64,000 nt of DNA, from positions 283,049-347,048 of the forward strand of contig JAWPGT010000027.1 of the NCBI GenBank assembly GCA_034638255.1, in the 5' to 3' direction. Below the pieces are notes generated by a model. It ran no database searches. It saw nothing but the letters and a program-made list of their open reading frames with translations, and had not been told where the DNA came from. The position numbers and the translations under genes are program-made. This stretch comes from Coprinus comatus (lineage: Eukaryota; Basidiomycota; Agaricomycetes; Agaricales; Agaricaceae). Each line of letters begins with the position of its first letter. Within the stretch, counting starts at the first letter, position 1. Positions 45,870 through 56,027 of this stretch are shown here, in pieces.

Positions 45870-47309
45870 CAAGATGGAAACTCTTGGAATTGTTGTTTTC
45901 GAAGAGCCTGGAAGACATGGTGAAGTAAGAAATGTTTTTTATCTTCATCCTTAGTTAATACTCATGTCGACTATGACTTCTAGCTGGAGCCTAGTAGTAT
46001 ACCACCAGTGATACCGGACATATTACACCCAGCCTTGAATATGGGTAGCACTACAATTGAGGTGAGAAACCGAACTTTCAATCTTAAAAATGCTTACCAT
46101 AATTCATAGATGACACCTGGAAGTACCAGGGCGCCAGTAATAGGGACACTCAACATGTCAGATGTTGTCTTGAATACGTTGAACACGTCGAACACATTGG
46201 ACATGCTGCCAGTTATAAACACGGATGAGTCACTGAATGTCTCACAAACCTTGAACGTGTCACCAACCTTAAAGAATACATTAGATGTCTTGGTTAGAAT
46301 AAAGGAAACTGCAAATACCATCTTACCTGCGATACGAGGGACCGTTTCTAGTACTGACGTGGTGTCTACAACAATTCAGACAGTAAGTCAAGGTTTTCTG
46401 AGTCGATATGGAAATCTTATTTACCAGAGGGACCAGGCTGCACAGTCGATAGTAGCACCAGTTCCTGACAGTGCTTTGAGCAGAAATGAAAGCACAGATG
46501 TGGTGACATCAACTACTCCCCATGAAAACATTCAGGTATGTGTTTAGTTTGGTTTAATGAACTATTTCTTACATTTTTTTGTAGACAGTGATGACGACCA
46601 CCCTTGCCACACAATCCGTGTTTAGCACTTTTCCAGGCGGGTGTGATTCGGCAGTTGGACTTGCCAATTCTTCTGGGACTGAGGTCATTCAGGCAAGTTG
46701 CGGGCATTTCAGTTTATCGGACAAAAAAATTTGCTTACTATTTTCATAGACACCAAGAAATTTGTCTCCTAGGATAGTAGCACATCTGGATGCTGCTCTA
46801 TCAGCAACAGGAATGATGACCGCTAGCCTTGGGGTGGCTACCAGTAGTATAGGAGCTGGTTTTGACAAACTTAGTGCATGGCAGCCTCAATCACCACCAT
46901 CTTGTCCGGTGGTGGATCTACCTGTTGAAAGAGATGTTCAAGTACGTGAAGAACCCCCTCATTTAATTTATACAAGCTTACCTTGTCTATAAGATCGTGT
47001 TGGGATTACCAACCCCTACGTATCAGGGTCCTGATGAAGGACCAAGTGCCACACATGCATTACGAAATCCACATCGCCCAGTGATACCAGTATCACACAA
47101 GTCCAAACGACAAGACAAATTATCAAGATACATCTCCCAGGCAAATGCAAGGAGGAAGAGGCTTGCTCTCGGACGCGACTTGAGGAGTTTTCGAGCATGG
47201 AGGGAAAAAGAAATATTAAACATTGCTCAACGCCATTCTAAACGTCCTGATTACATAAGGTGTTTGGTTCTGCGTACCACAAACTTCAAGTTGAAGCGCA
47301 AGCCTACAC
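45870..47309 (+). pseudogene. Unrecognised multi-exon gene, cut by Gypsy insertion
   Basis: ATG 45870 (METLGIVVFEEPG) starts a chain of five or six exons joined by GT-AG introns of 45-60 bp. Exon 3 (46110-46540) is Thr/Asn/Leu-rich, with repeated LNTSNTLDML- and LNVSQTLNVSPTL-type segments. The last exon is basic (KSKRQDKLSRYISQANARRKR...). The Gypsy 5' LTR begins at 47310 inside this exon, and its remainder is not found at the other end of the element. No family is recognised. It is divergent from the neighbour at 44747-45627, with about 240 bp between the start codons. Confidence 0.5.
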
Positions 47310-47829
47310 TGTTACGGTTTCATATTTATCACGACTAATCATTAGTACTAATGATGGACGATAGTGTACTTTCTCTTACTCGTTTCACATAGCCTTGGAC
47401 TACTGTTTCGTATAGCCTCGGACTAGCACCTTCTACGGACTTCCACTTGTCGTTTCACTCACTGTTTCAGCTGTAGATAGTTTCACTCTCCTGTCTCACA
47501 TGTATCAAGCATAGCCTACAACCTGTACTCGTAGTTGTATAAATACATGGACAGCAACAGAGATTAAGCTTCAGCTTAATACTCTAAGTTGCTTCTACTC
47601 TATCTCGTTCATCGCCCTCAACTTGATACCTAGAACCGGAGTCAGCTCTAACTCTTGCACGAACGGCTTACTAGTAAGGAACACCTGTGATCTACAGTCC
47701 GAGTACTGTGGAGGTCGTCCCCTGAAAATAGTCTCAGTCTGAGTAGACGTTCTCCTCCTACGAGCATCTTGAAGAGATCCATCGTAGCATCGTCTATACC
47801 GAAACGGAGGTATAGGCAAGATCTTAACA
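47310..47829 (+). repeat. 5' LTR of right Gypsy copy
   Basis: 520 bp, TGTTACGG...CTTAACA. The left flank is TACAC (47305-47309); the matching right flank is lost with the 3' LTR. It interrupts the gene starting at 45870. Confidence 0.95.
47538..47545 (+). promoter_or_regulatory. TATA box in Gypsy LTR
   Basis: TATAAATA, preserved in all three family-A LTRs in the window (complement of 7851-7858 and near 17187). It lies about 35 nt upstream of the AGCTTAATAC motif, which would therefore be at or near the RNA 5' end. Confidence 0.6.
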
Positions 47830-47831
47830 TT

Positions 47832-47841
47832 GTATTAAGCT
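47832..47841 (+). other. Putative self-primer binding site, right Gypsy
   Basis: GTATTAAGCT, two bases after the LTR, is the exact reverse complement of AGCTTAATAC at 47573-47582 in the LTR, close to the expected RNA start. No tRNA 3'-end complement (TGG...) is seen here. The arrangement matches self-primed chromoviruses such as Tf1 in principle. Confidence 0.62.
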
Positions 47842-48069
47842 ACAACTCGACGAATCCCTAACCCGGATATCTGTCATCGTCTTCCTCTGCGAACCTCTAA
47901 CCCAGGTCTCTGCACTCGTCACCCTCCCCAACCCAACTCCGTGCGAACTCCTAATCAGAGTCTCTGCAACCCCTTGCTTTTATTCCTTTGACAACCGCCT
48001 AACCCGCAACCGTCATTATTTGGAGAATTAGCACAAACCCTCACGCATAGGATCAAGATCCGGGCTGAC

Positions 48070-48216
48070 AACATACCTCGCTGTCGAGCAGGACTACCTT
48101 AAGCAAGTAGTGGCTGATAACATACCTCGCCGTCGAGCAGGTCTACCTTAAGCAAGTAGTGGCTGAGAACATACCCTCTTAAGAAGAAGGGCTGCCTTTA
48201 GCAAGCAGCACCCCAA
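48070..48216 (+). repeat. Three-unit 49-bp tandem repeat in Gypsy leader
   Basis: Units start at 48070, 48119 and 48168, each with AACATACC. The first two are nearly identical; the third is diverged. The array is shared with the left copy. Possibly part of the packaging or translation leader; the function is unknown. Confidence 0.8.
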
Positions 48217-48861
48217 GTTTCCACAATTGCCTCCCACCGAATTTCCTCTTCCACTCCCTCGTCTTCCAGACAACCACCCATATCCAGAGACGCAAACGAA
48301 CAAGAACTAGTTGATCTCTTTGACTCCGCCGTACGAATCCCAGAGGTCAGCACAACCTTTGGAATCCTTCAATCAGGAGGTACCTTCCACCCGGAATCAA
48401 ACTTTCAAACGACCAACAAAGTTGTCTTGTTGATACCTGGAAACGATTTCAAGAACTCAACGAAGCAGGAAGTTCCCAAATCGCTGCCGACATCCACTAC
48501 ATCTTCCGATTCCTACTACCCTATAAATCCACCTCACTTCTTATCCGAGTCAACACCTACGACCTATACTTGGTAGTTGACGGACTCTATCAACCCACCG
48601 TTGAAAACCCCAATCTCACAACTGATATCGAAGTCGACAAAACCAAAACCCTATTCTACAGCAACGAACTTGCAAACCTCAGAAACGCAGTCCGCGACAA
48701 GATCATTGCTCTAGATTTATTCCCTACATCATCACCTATCCGAACTCATCCTCCCAATCCCAATCCCTCATCACCTGACGACGCTTCTATCCACTCAAAT
48801 TCACAAACCCACTCTCGCGCTCAATCACCTACACCCAGAAACCCAGCTCGTCCTCCCTCCA

Positions 48862-49886
48862 GAAACCGACCAACCTACTGAAGAAAATTACAATGGAAAG
48901 TTCGATATCCCAATCGAAAGGTTTGATGGAAAACCCATCCATTATGAGAATTGGAAAGATAGCATCATCCTCGCCCTACAATCGAAACCCAAATACTTTC
49001 GAAATGGTGCTATCCAAACAGAACAAGCCATACCAGTTGTTCTCCAATTATTAACTCATGGGAGTTGTGGTCATTTCCGAAGGCAATACTTGAGTTCTCA
49101 TAAAGATGAAACTGGAACATACAGATATGGAACATGGCGTGATTTCATCACAAGTCTTGACCGAGCTTTTCAACCCCATGCTGAAGCTGCCGACGCTCGC
49201 AACAAGCTCAAGACTTATCGCATGCTTCCTTGGCAAAATATGGAAGATCATGTTAATAATGTCAAACAACTTCTTGACTTAGCCGGAATTGACAATGACG
49301 CCTACAAAGTCGATTCATTCCGTTCTACCCTCCCTCCTAAAATCCGAGAAGCCATTGCTCTCGCTACCCTCAACCAACTACATTCGATGAATGGACTACC
49401 ATTGCCACCCAACTTGATCAAGCTATCCGTCAGATCAACCACAAACCTCGTCCTCCAAAAAGCTATCAGAGACACAACTTCAACATCTCCAAACTACCCC
49501 AAGGAGAACCAATGGAGATTGATGCTGCTGGACGATATGATGACGACGAATATGAAGAAGTCGGAATCCCAGATTTCGATTCTTCTGATTCAGAAGAATC
49601 TGACGAAGAAAACGAAGCTGAATTAATTCTTGGAATGGTCCTTACGGAACGACAAAAGGAACGTCGTAGCCGAGGAGTCTGCTTCTCCTGTGGAAATGCT
49701 GGACATTTCTTCCGAGAATGCCCCAAACGTCAATCCTCATCCTCCAAACCCCGCAACAAGAAATCATCCTCATCAAATAGACCTTTCAAAAAGAAGAAGA
49801 AGAACAATGGAATTGACAAATTCCGAAGCTTCATGAAAGTGGCATCAACACTGATTGAAGATGAAGAAGAAGATTTGAATTTTTAG
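48862..49886 (+). pseudogene. gag: Gypsy gag, right copy
   Basis: Homologous to 5508-6530. The start codon region has lost 2 bp (48864) and another base is missing near 49361, so three frames are used. The CCHC knuckle (CFSCGNAGHFFREC, about 49680-49722) and the lysine-rich tract remain, and the frame ends at TAG 49884-49886. At both places where the left copy has TGA this copy has CGA. The upstream frame (48570-48881) continues the ATG-less N-terminal extension seen in the left copy. Confidence 0.88.
49880..49886 (+). promoter_or_regulatory. Candidate -1 frameshift or slippage site at gag stop
   Basis: TTTTTAG: the gag stop TAG (49884-49886) follows a T-run, and pol is open in the -1 frame directly across it (GAA TTT TTA GGC). 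Both Gypsy copies keep the same bases (left: complement of 5508-5514). It is not a canonical XXXYYYZ heptamer, so slippage of UUU before the stop is inferred. Confidence 0.4.
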
Positions 49887-52800
49887 GCCGGGTTTTGCTT
49901 AAGGCGACAAGTCGAACCCATCCAGCCTCCGCTATCCTTTCGGTGATTCATGAAGATTCTCAAGACTCAGACAATCTCTCCTTTACAGACGATGAATCGG
50001 ACATTAGTACTACTCACTCCTCTACCTCAAAGACAATGGACATACCGGACCCTATTTATTCTCCTGAACCAGACAATTCACCTCCAGTGAACATTTCCGT
50101 TATTCCTCTCATCCTGTCCCGCAACGAAAAATCTATTTATCTACCCATCTATCTTCAAAATCACCGCTCCCACCAGATCGCCACCCTCAACACCCTGATT
50201 GATTCAGGAGCTCAAGGAAACTTCGTTTCCGAGAAAACCGCACGCTCCCTTAACCTCCAACGAATCCCTGTGGAACCCCCAATCGCCGTTACGAATGTTG
50301 ATGGAACAGAAAACATCAGTGGAACAATCACTGAGAAAGTAGTTGTGGAATGTATCATTGATGTCGAAACATCAAGACAGATGCCTATGTTATTGGAATT
50401 GGAAAACACCCCGCCATTCTAGGGTTTTCCTTTTTGGAACAGTACAATCCCGACATTGATTGGACTGCCAAAACATTCCGATGGCATTCACCATCTTCTA
50501 GAACCATCTCCTGCTCCCAACTCGAAAATTCCATCACAATCAACGAAGTCACCTGCTACAGTGAAGACCCAATTGATGTTCCTAAAAACCTCCGCATTGC
50601 TGCACAATCGCTCCCTGACACCCTTGACACCGGATTGGCTGGCCGCCTCATACAAATCAATGCCAAAACTTCTGCATCCCAACTTATATCTCAAAAGCAT
50701 GCAAAAGCCACATCTTCCGATCCAAAGGAAATAGTTCCTAGAACATTATGGAAATATCTTCCTGTCTTTGACAAGAAGGCCTCAGAACGATTTCCTCCAT
50801 CACGACCTTGTGATCATCGCATTGATCTAAAAGAAACCTTCACTCCAAAGTCTTACAAACCATATCGCCTTGCACCGGCTGAAATGGAAGAATTGAAGAC
50901 CTTTCTTGATGAGAACCTAGCCAAAGGATATATCCGACCATCTAAATCTCCTATGGCATCACCATTCTTTTTCGTCAACAAGAAAGATGGAAAATCTCTC
51001 AGACCATGTCAAGATTATCGCTACCTCAATTCCCACACTGTGAAAAACGCCTATCCCATTCCTAATGTTAGCTCAATTATGGACCGCCTCCGTGGAGCTA
51101 AATACTTCACCAAAATGGACGTTCGTCTTGGATATAACAACGTTCGGATCTTTGATGGAGACCAATGGAAAGGAGCATTCAAAACTCCATTCGGTCTTTT
51201 CGAACCCACCGTTATGTTCTTTGGAATGACAAACTCTCCTGCAACGTTCCAGGCAATGATGGATCATATCTTCCGAGACCTCATTGACAAACCTGGTTGT
51301 ACAGCAGTTATTGTCTACATGGACGACATTCTCATTTTCTCTGATAACAAGCAAGATCTTAACAAGATGACTCTTGAAGTTCTAAAAAGAGTCCAAGAAA
51401 ACGATCTTTATCTCAAGACTGAGAAATGCGAATTCGAGAAAACCTCCATAGAATTCCTAGGAATGACGATAAGCCAGAACAGTATTACCATGTCAGAAGA
51501 CAAACTTGCTGGAATTGCAGAATGGCCCACACCAACATCACAACGCGAAGTTAGAAAGTTCTTAGGATTTGCAAACTTCTACCGAAAATTCATCAGGAAC
51601 TACGCCAATATCACCCGTCCTCTAAATGACCTTCTACGCAAATTGGTAGCATTTAAATGGACCCCAGAAGCAGAAGAAGCTTTTAACACTGTTAAGGACA
51701 TGTTTGCGAACGGATCTATCCTTCTCACTCCTGATCCTCACAAACCATTCCATGTCGAAACAGATGCTTCTGACTTTGCAACGGGCGGTGTTCTGTGCCA
51801 AACTGATGATAATGGAGTCACTCGTCCTTGTGCATTCCGTTCTAAATCCCTTGGACCTGCGGAACGCAACTATCCCACTCCGGACAAAGAACTCCTTGCG
51901 ATCAAACAAGCTTTTGATGACTGGCGCCACTACCTACTGGGATCACCGCATATAGTAACTGTGCACAGTGATCACAACAATCTCCGTTTTTGGCAAGACT
52001 CGCAAAAGCTGTCACGTCGTCAAGCTCGCACATGGGCTGAACTGCAGAAATACAATTTTGTGATAAAACACAAACCAGGAAAAGAAATTCCTGCTGCAGA
52101 TGCACTCTCTAGACGACCAGATCATAACTTTGACTCTGCCGAAGAAAATGTGGATATTGTGGTTTTACCAAACAAGCTATTCTTAAACGCCACTTCAACT
52201 GAACCTGCCTTAATTGCCCAAGAACCCACTCTGAAGGAGAAACAACGGCTTCTAGCACAGTATCATGATCATCATTCCGCAGGACACCCTGGAATAGATG
52301 AAACATTAAGACGAATTCAGTCAATAGTGAAATGGCCTGGAATGCGCGATTTCATTACCAACTATGTCAAAGCCTGTCCACAATGCCAACAATTCAAGAT
52401 TGATCGGAATCCTGCAAAACCTCCATTCCAACCACTTCCTCCATCCGAATCCATGCGTGTTTTTGGCGATATAGCTATGGACTTAATCACCGATCTCCCT
52501 CCTTGCGGAAAATTTGATTCTATATTATCCGTGATAGATCGCGGATTATCGAAGGGGATAATACTCTGTCCAACGTCGAAAACCTGCACCTTCGCTGATA
52601 TTTCGAAACTCCTAATTGACAATGTCTACAAACGGTTTGGTACCCCCAACACTATTGTCTCAGATCGCGACCCTCGTTTTGCTTCTAAAGCTGCCCAAAG
52701 GTTCTTTAAAATGCTCCAGATCGACTGGAAACCTTCTACGGCATACCATCCCCAAACAGATGGTGCAACAGAACGAGCCAATCAAGAGATTGAAACATAT

Positions 52801-53574
52801 CTCTCGATCTACTGCAATAACCAACCAAACGACTGGGTCGACGCACTTCCACTTCTCGAATTCAGTTACAACTCCCGTCCCCATGCCGCCAACAAACGAT
52901 CACCACTAGAAATTATGACTGGAACAAATCCGCCATCCTTCCCCAATGTCATGGAAGAATCTGGTGCACCATCAGTCGATGATCATGTTCGAAAACTTGA
53001 TCGTTTCAGACACGAAGCACTGCTAGCCTATCAATCCGCAGCTAAAGTGATATCTTCTCGTGTCAAACGCCCTCATTATCCAACCTATAATAAAGGGGAT
53101 GAAGTTTATCTAAATGCGAAGAATCTTCCAATCCAATATCAGTCATCGAAGATCAAGCCGAAACGTCAAGGTCCCTTCAAAATCCTAAAACGCAAAGGAC
53201 CTCTGACTTATCAACTTCTTCTACCAACTTCATGGAAGATCTACAACACGTTTCATGTGGCTCTGTTGAAACCCGCAGTTCAAAGCGAGATCAACCCAAA
53301 TAAGCCTTCCTCTGAAACTATCCCTGACTTGATAGATGGAGAAGAACACTGGGAAGTCGAAGCAATCATCAATCACAAAAGGAGTAGAAACAAGATGAAG
53401 TATTTGATCAAATGGAAGGGATTTCCTGACTCAGAGAATACTTGGGAACCAGAAGAGAATGTTTCAGATTCAGCAAAAGAACTGTTTGGAGAATACCAGA
53501 AGAACCATCGCCTTTCACTTAAAAGGGCTCCTCCAAAGAAGACACTCTCTACCCCCCCTCGCAGATATAAATGA
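49887..53574 (+). pseudogene. pol: Gypsy pol, right copy (one 1-bp deletion, otherwise open)
   Basis: The protease region (LIDSGAQGNF, about 50196-50225) reads to about 50362, where one base is missing compared with the left copy; from 50434 to TGA 53572-53574 the frame is open. Order: reverse transcriptase ([24 protein letters not shown] near 51317), RNase H (TDASDFATGG; VHSDHNNL), integrase with H-H-C-C (HHSAGHPG...CPQCQQ) and D-D-E (MDLITDLP, SDRDPRF, TERANQE), and a C-terminal chromodomain (53340-53500: VEAIINHKRSR, YLIKWKGFPDSENTWEP). The chromodomain should steer integration to marked chromatin. Only the deletion prevents an intact polyprotein. Confidence 0.92.
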
Positions 53575-55313
53575 CCCAACAACAAGACTCTACCTCAGGC
53601 CCCTCTCCTCTTGAATACTCGCCCTCCTCTCACTCATCTTCCACACCGAGCCTAAGCTCAACCACCAACGATACCTTTCCGTCACCAGCAACCACACCCC
53701 CTCGAACTGCATCTACAACAGGAGCTATCAATACTCCTCTTGCTTTCAATCCAGCTTTTGATCCTAACCAACTTCGACTGGACGATCCAGAAGTTCAAGT
53801 TCTTCTTGATACTGCTATCGAGGATATTCCTCCTCACATTCTCAATCGCCTGCACATTGACACTCTTATCGCTCGTGGTACTTACCCACCTGGAACAACT
53901 CTGATTGAAGAACCCCAACTCGCCGCAGCCATTGTCCTGGCAAGGTTCAATGCCACTCCACCTACCATGGATCAAACAGAGACACCCATTGCTCACCCCA
54001 TACCCCGCATCGCAACCCCAGACGCAGTCTCTCCCCTCATTGAACGACCGACCACTGCACCCTCTAGGTCAGATGGTAACTCGCCTGAACCAGTATTTGC
54101 GACGGAAATTCACCCGAGAAGCGCACCTGCCACCCCCTCCGTTCATAATTCGAGTACATCGGAATGGGGAAATCACTATAACTGGAGAAGGGGAGTTGGA
54201 CATCCAAACATGCTCTCCTACCACGAGGATGGAGAGGCACCACGAGAGTTACCAGCTGGATCCAATGCCGATTTTCTCTCCCTTCCATATTTCGAGAAAC
54301 TCTATGAACTCTGGAATGTCCTCACCCACATTGCGTCGACGGCACGAGCAGAACGATATGCTCCAACCTCCGCACCCGGTCGCTTGGCACAATTATACTT
54401 CGTTCGACAACTCGGGGAGACCGTTACCGAGTACCTCGCCCGTGCATCGGAGATCTCAGAAGCCTCTACCCCCACAACCAACCCTCCACGACCAGATGAC
54501 CCAACGGGATCGGATGTTCCTAGAAATGTTGGACGTGAGAACCCCAGCCTCCCAGCTAGCCAGGTTCCTCCCGCCAATCTCCTTACCGACATCCCCAATA
54601 CCTATCCAATCGCCCCAGACCATCCATTCGCCAACCTTGGTTCCAGATATCCGTATCGATACACCACGCCCGCTCTTTACCATCCCCCAAACCGACGAGA
54701 GGCCCGTATCTTACGAAATATCTCCAACCCACCATTCGAATCGTCAAGAGCAGTTCACTATGCATCGTCATTAAAGGAACTGGCTGATAAGATCATCGGT
54801 TCTGGAGATTTTGAGCAACGATTTGGAAGGTTCCCGGTCTACAAGTTGAAGGAAGATATCATGAAGAAGGATATTCCCTTACTGGTCTACAACCAGTTCA
54901 CCGACGAAGAAAAGAAGTGCTATGATTACGGTTGCATTGTCTGTGGATTAGTCGGACACATTGGATCGTCATGCCCTGACTACCAATGCCGATTCTGCAA
55001 CACCATGGGACATTATTCCTGGACTTGCAAGAATCAACCCACATCCCCAGTCATTGTCTCTCGACTCAATACTCCCGAGCCCCTGGAACCAGCCACTCCC
55101 ATTGCACTTACAAGAGCTCAAGATCAAATCACTCCCGAGATCTTTGGCACCCAGAAAGCTCATGGACTACAATTTCATCGTGTCGGACATACTTCCTCCC
55201 TCCTCACTCCTCTCCCTCGACGTCTCGATGAGAACCGAAACCCCGAATTCACCACTACTTATCTGTTAACCACTCATCCCACTTCGGATCGAATTCTGGG
55301 GGCAGGGGATTGA
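53571..55313 (+). CDS. Third ORF of the Gypsy element: zinc-knuckle protein
   Basis: 580 residues; its ATG overlaps the pol TGA in ATGA, so translation by termination-reinitiation is plausible. The first 380 residues are Pro/Ser/Thr-rich and probably disordered. A folded stretch near 395-455 (SSLKELADKIIGSGDFEQRFGRF-like) precedes two tandem CCHC knuckles, C-x2-C-x4-H-x4-C (CIVCGLVGHIGSSC and CRFCNTMGHYSWTC, about residues 455-486). There is no signal peptide or transmembrane helix, so it is not an envelope protein. Knuckles suggest RNA or DNA binding, like a second nucleocapsid. The stop lies exactly where the missing 3' LTR should begin, so the natural end may differ. Confidence 0.85.
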   Translation: MTQQQDSTSGPSPLEYSPSSHSSSTPSLSSTTNDTFPSPATTPPRTASTTGAINTPLAFNPAFDPNQLRLDDPEVQVLLDTAIEDIPPHILNRLHIDTLIARGTYPPGTTLIEEPQLAAAIVLARFNATPPTMDQTETPIAHPIPRIATPDAVSPLIERPTTAPSRSDGNSPEPVFATEIHPRSAPATPSVHNSSTSEWGNHYNWRRGVGHPNMLSYHEDGEAPRELPAGSNADFLSLPYFEKLYELWNVLTHIASTARAERYAPTSAPGRLAQLYFVRQLGETVTEYLARASEISEASTPTTNPPRPDDPTGSDVPRNVGRENPSLPASQVPPANLLTDIPNTYPIAPDHPFANLGSRYPYRYTTPALYHPPNRREARILRNISNPPFESSRAVHYASSLKELADKIIGSGDFEQRFGRFPVYKLKEDIMKKDIPLLVYNQFTDEEKKCYDYGCIVCGLVGHIGSSCPDYQCRFCNTMGHYSWTCKNQPTSPVIVSRLNTPEPLEPATPIALTRAQDQITPEIFGTQKAHGLQFHRVGHTSSLLTPLPRRLDENRNPEFTTTYLLTTHPTSDRILGAGD

Positions 55314-55318
55314 TTAAA

Positions 55319-55540
55319 ATGGTAACAGATAGGTACCACTAGTTGTAAAAAAAGGGTACCACTAGTTGTTTTAATTGGGTACATACGTATGTTCCTTTCA
55401 TTATACATGTGTATGTGCCTTTTATTGTACATATGTCTGTATGTATATACCCATTATTATTATATGACACATTTTTTCATGATTAATGATGATTTTCTAC
55501 ACTTTTAGTTTTGTCATATGCAAAAAAAAAAAACATAAGT
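55319..55540. other. Junction sequence downstream of the truncated Gypsy element
   Basis: No gene or LTR remnant. Two GGTACCACTAGTTGT copies occur at about 55332 and 55358. The rest is AT-rich with TATGT repeats. Confidence 0.4.
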
Positions 55541-55542
55541 TG

Positions 55543-55954
55543 TAGTAGAATCCTACTAAACATATGGGTTCTTTAGTAGGATTCTACTAAAGAACTCGTA
55601 CTTTTAGTAGAAATCTACTAAAGATATGTGTTCTTTAGTAGAATCCTACTAAAGAACTTGTACTTTTAGTAGATTTCTACTAAAGAACTCGTACTTTTAG
55701 TAGAATCCTACTAAAGAACTCGTACTTTTAGTAGATTTCTACTAAAGAACTCGTACTTTTAGTAGAATCCTACTAAAGAACTCGTACTTTTAGTAGAATC
55801 CTACTAAAGAACTCGTACTTTTAGTAGATTTCTACTAAAGAACTCGTACTTTTAGTAGAAATCTACTAAAGATATGTGTTCTTTAGCAGGATTCTACTAA
55901 AGAACTCATACTTTTAGTAGAAATCTACTAAAAGTACGCGTTCTTTAGTAGACT
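55543..55954. repeat. Minisatellite of about 31-bp units with internal palindromes
   Basis: About 13 units of a 31-bp repeat. Each contains TAGTAGAATCCTACTA or TAGTAGATTTCTACTA, a palindromic core, plus a spacer AAAGAACTCGTACTTT. The spacer is also close to palindromic around its centre. Two core variants alternate irregularly. It lies between the truncated Gypsy element and the serine-rich gene. Confidence 0.92.
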
Positions 55955-56027
55955 TTTTCTCAGTTTTTCATTTCTATTATTGTTATTACCACCATATCAT
56001 ATATTCAAAGGCTATAGATTACTACAA

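Larger units (their letters stand above)
47310..55313 (+). mobile_element. Ty3/Gypsy chromovirus, right copy (3' LTR missing)
   Basis: 5' LTR 47310-47829, leader, gag, pol and third ORF follow in order, ending in a polypurine tract (CTGGGGGCAGGGGA, 55297-55310). The next bases should start the 3' LTR with TGTTACGG but read TGATTAAAATGG, so the 3' LTR is missing. Three small deletions disable gag and the protease region (48864, 49361, 50362), yet pol from 50434 and the third ORF are open. Unlike the left copy, CpG sites are mostly preserved. Confidence 0.95.

Noticed and set aside
49090..49626. 178-codon frame in right gag as a separate gene
   Set aside because: It is gag read partly in the wrong frame after the 1-bp loss near 49361.
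53571..55313. Gypsy third ORF as an envelope gene
   Set aside because: There is no signal peptide, transmembrane helix or cleavage-site pattern; it has zinc knuckles instead.
55543..55954. CRISPR-like array
   Set aside because: Repeats and spacers are both repeated, the spacers are not unique, and this is a fungal genome.
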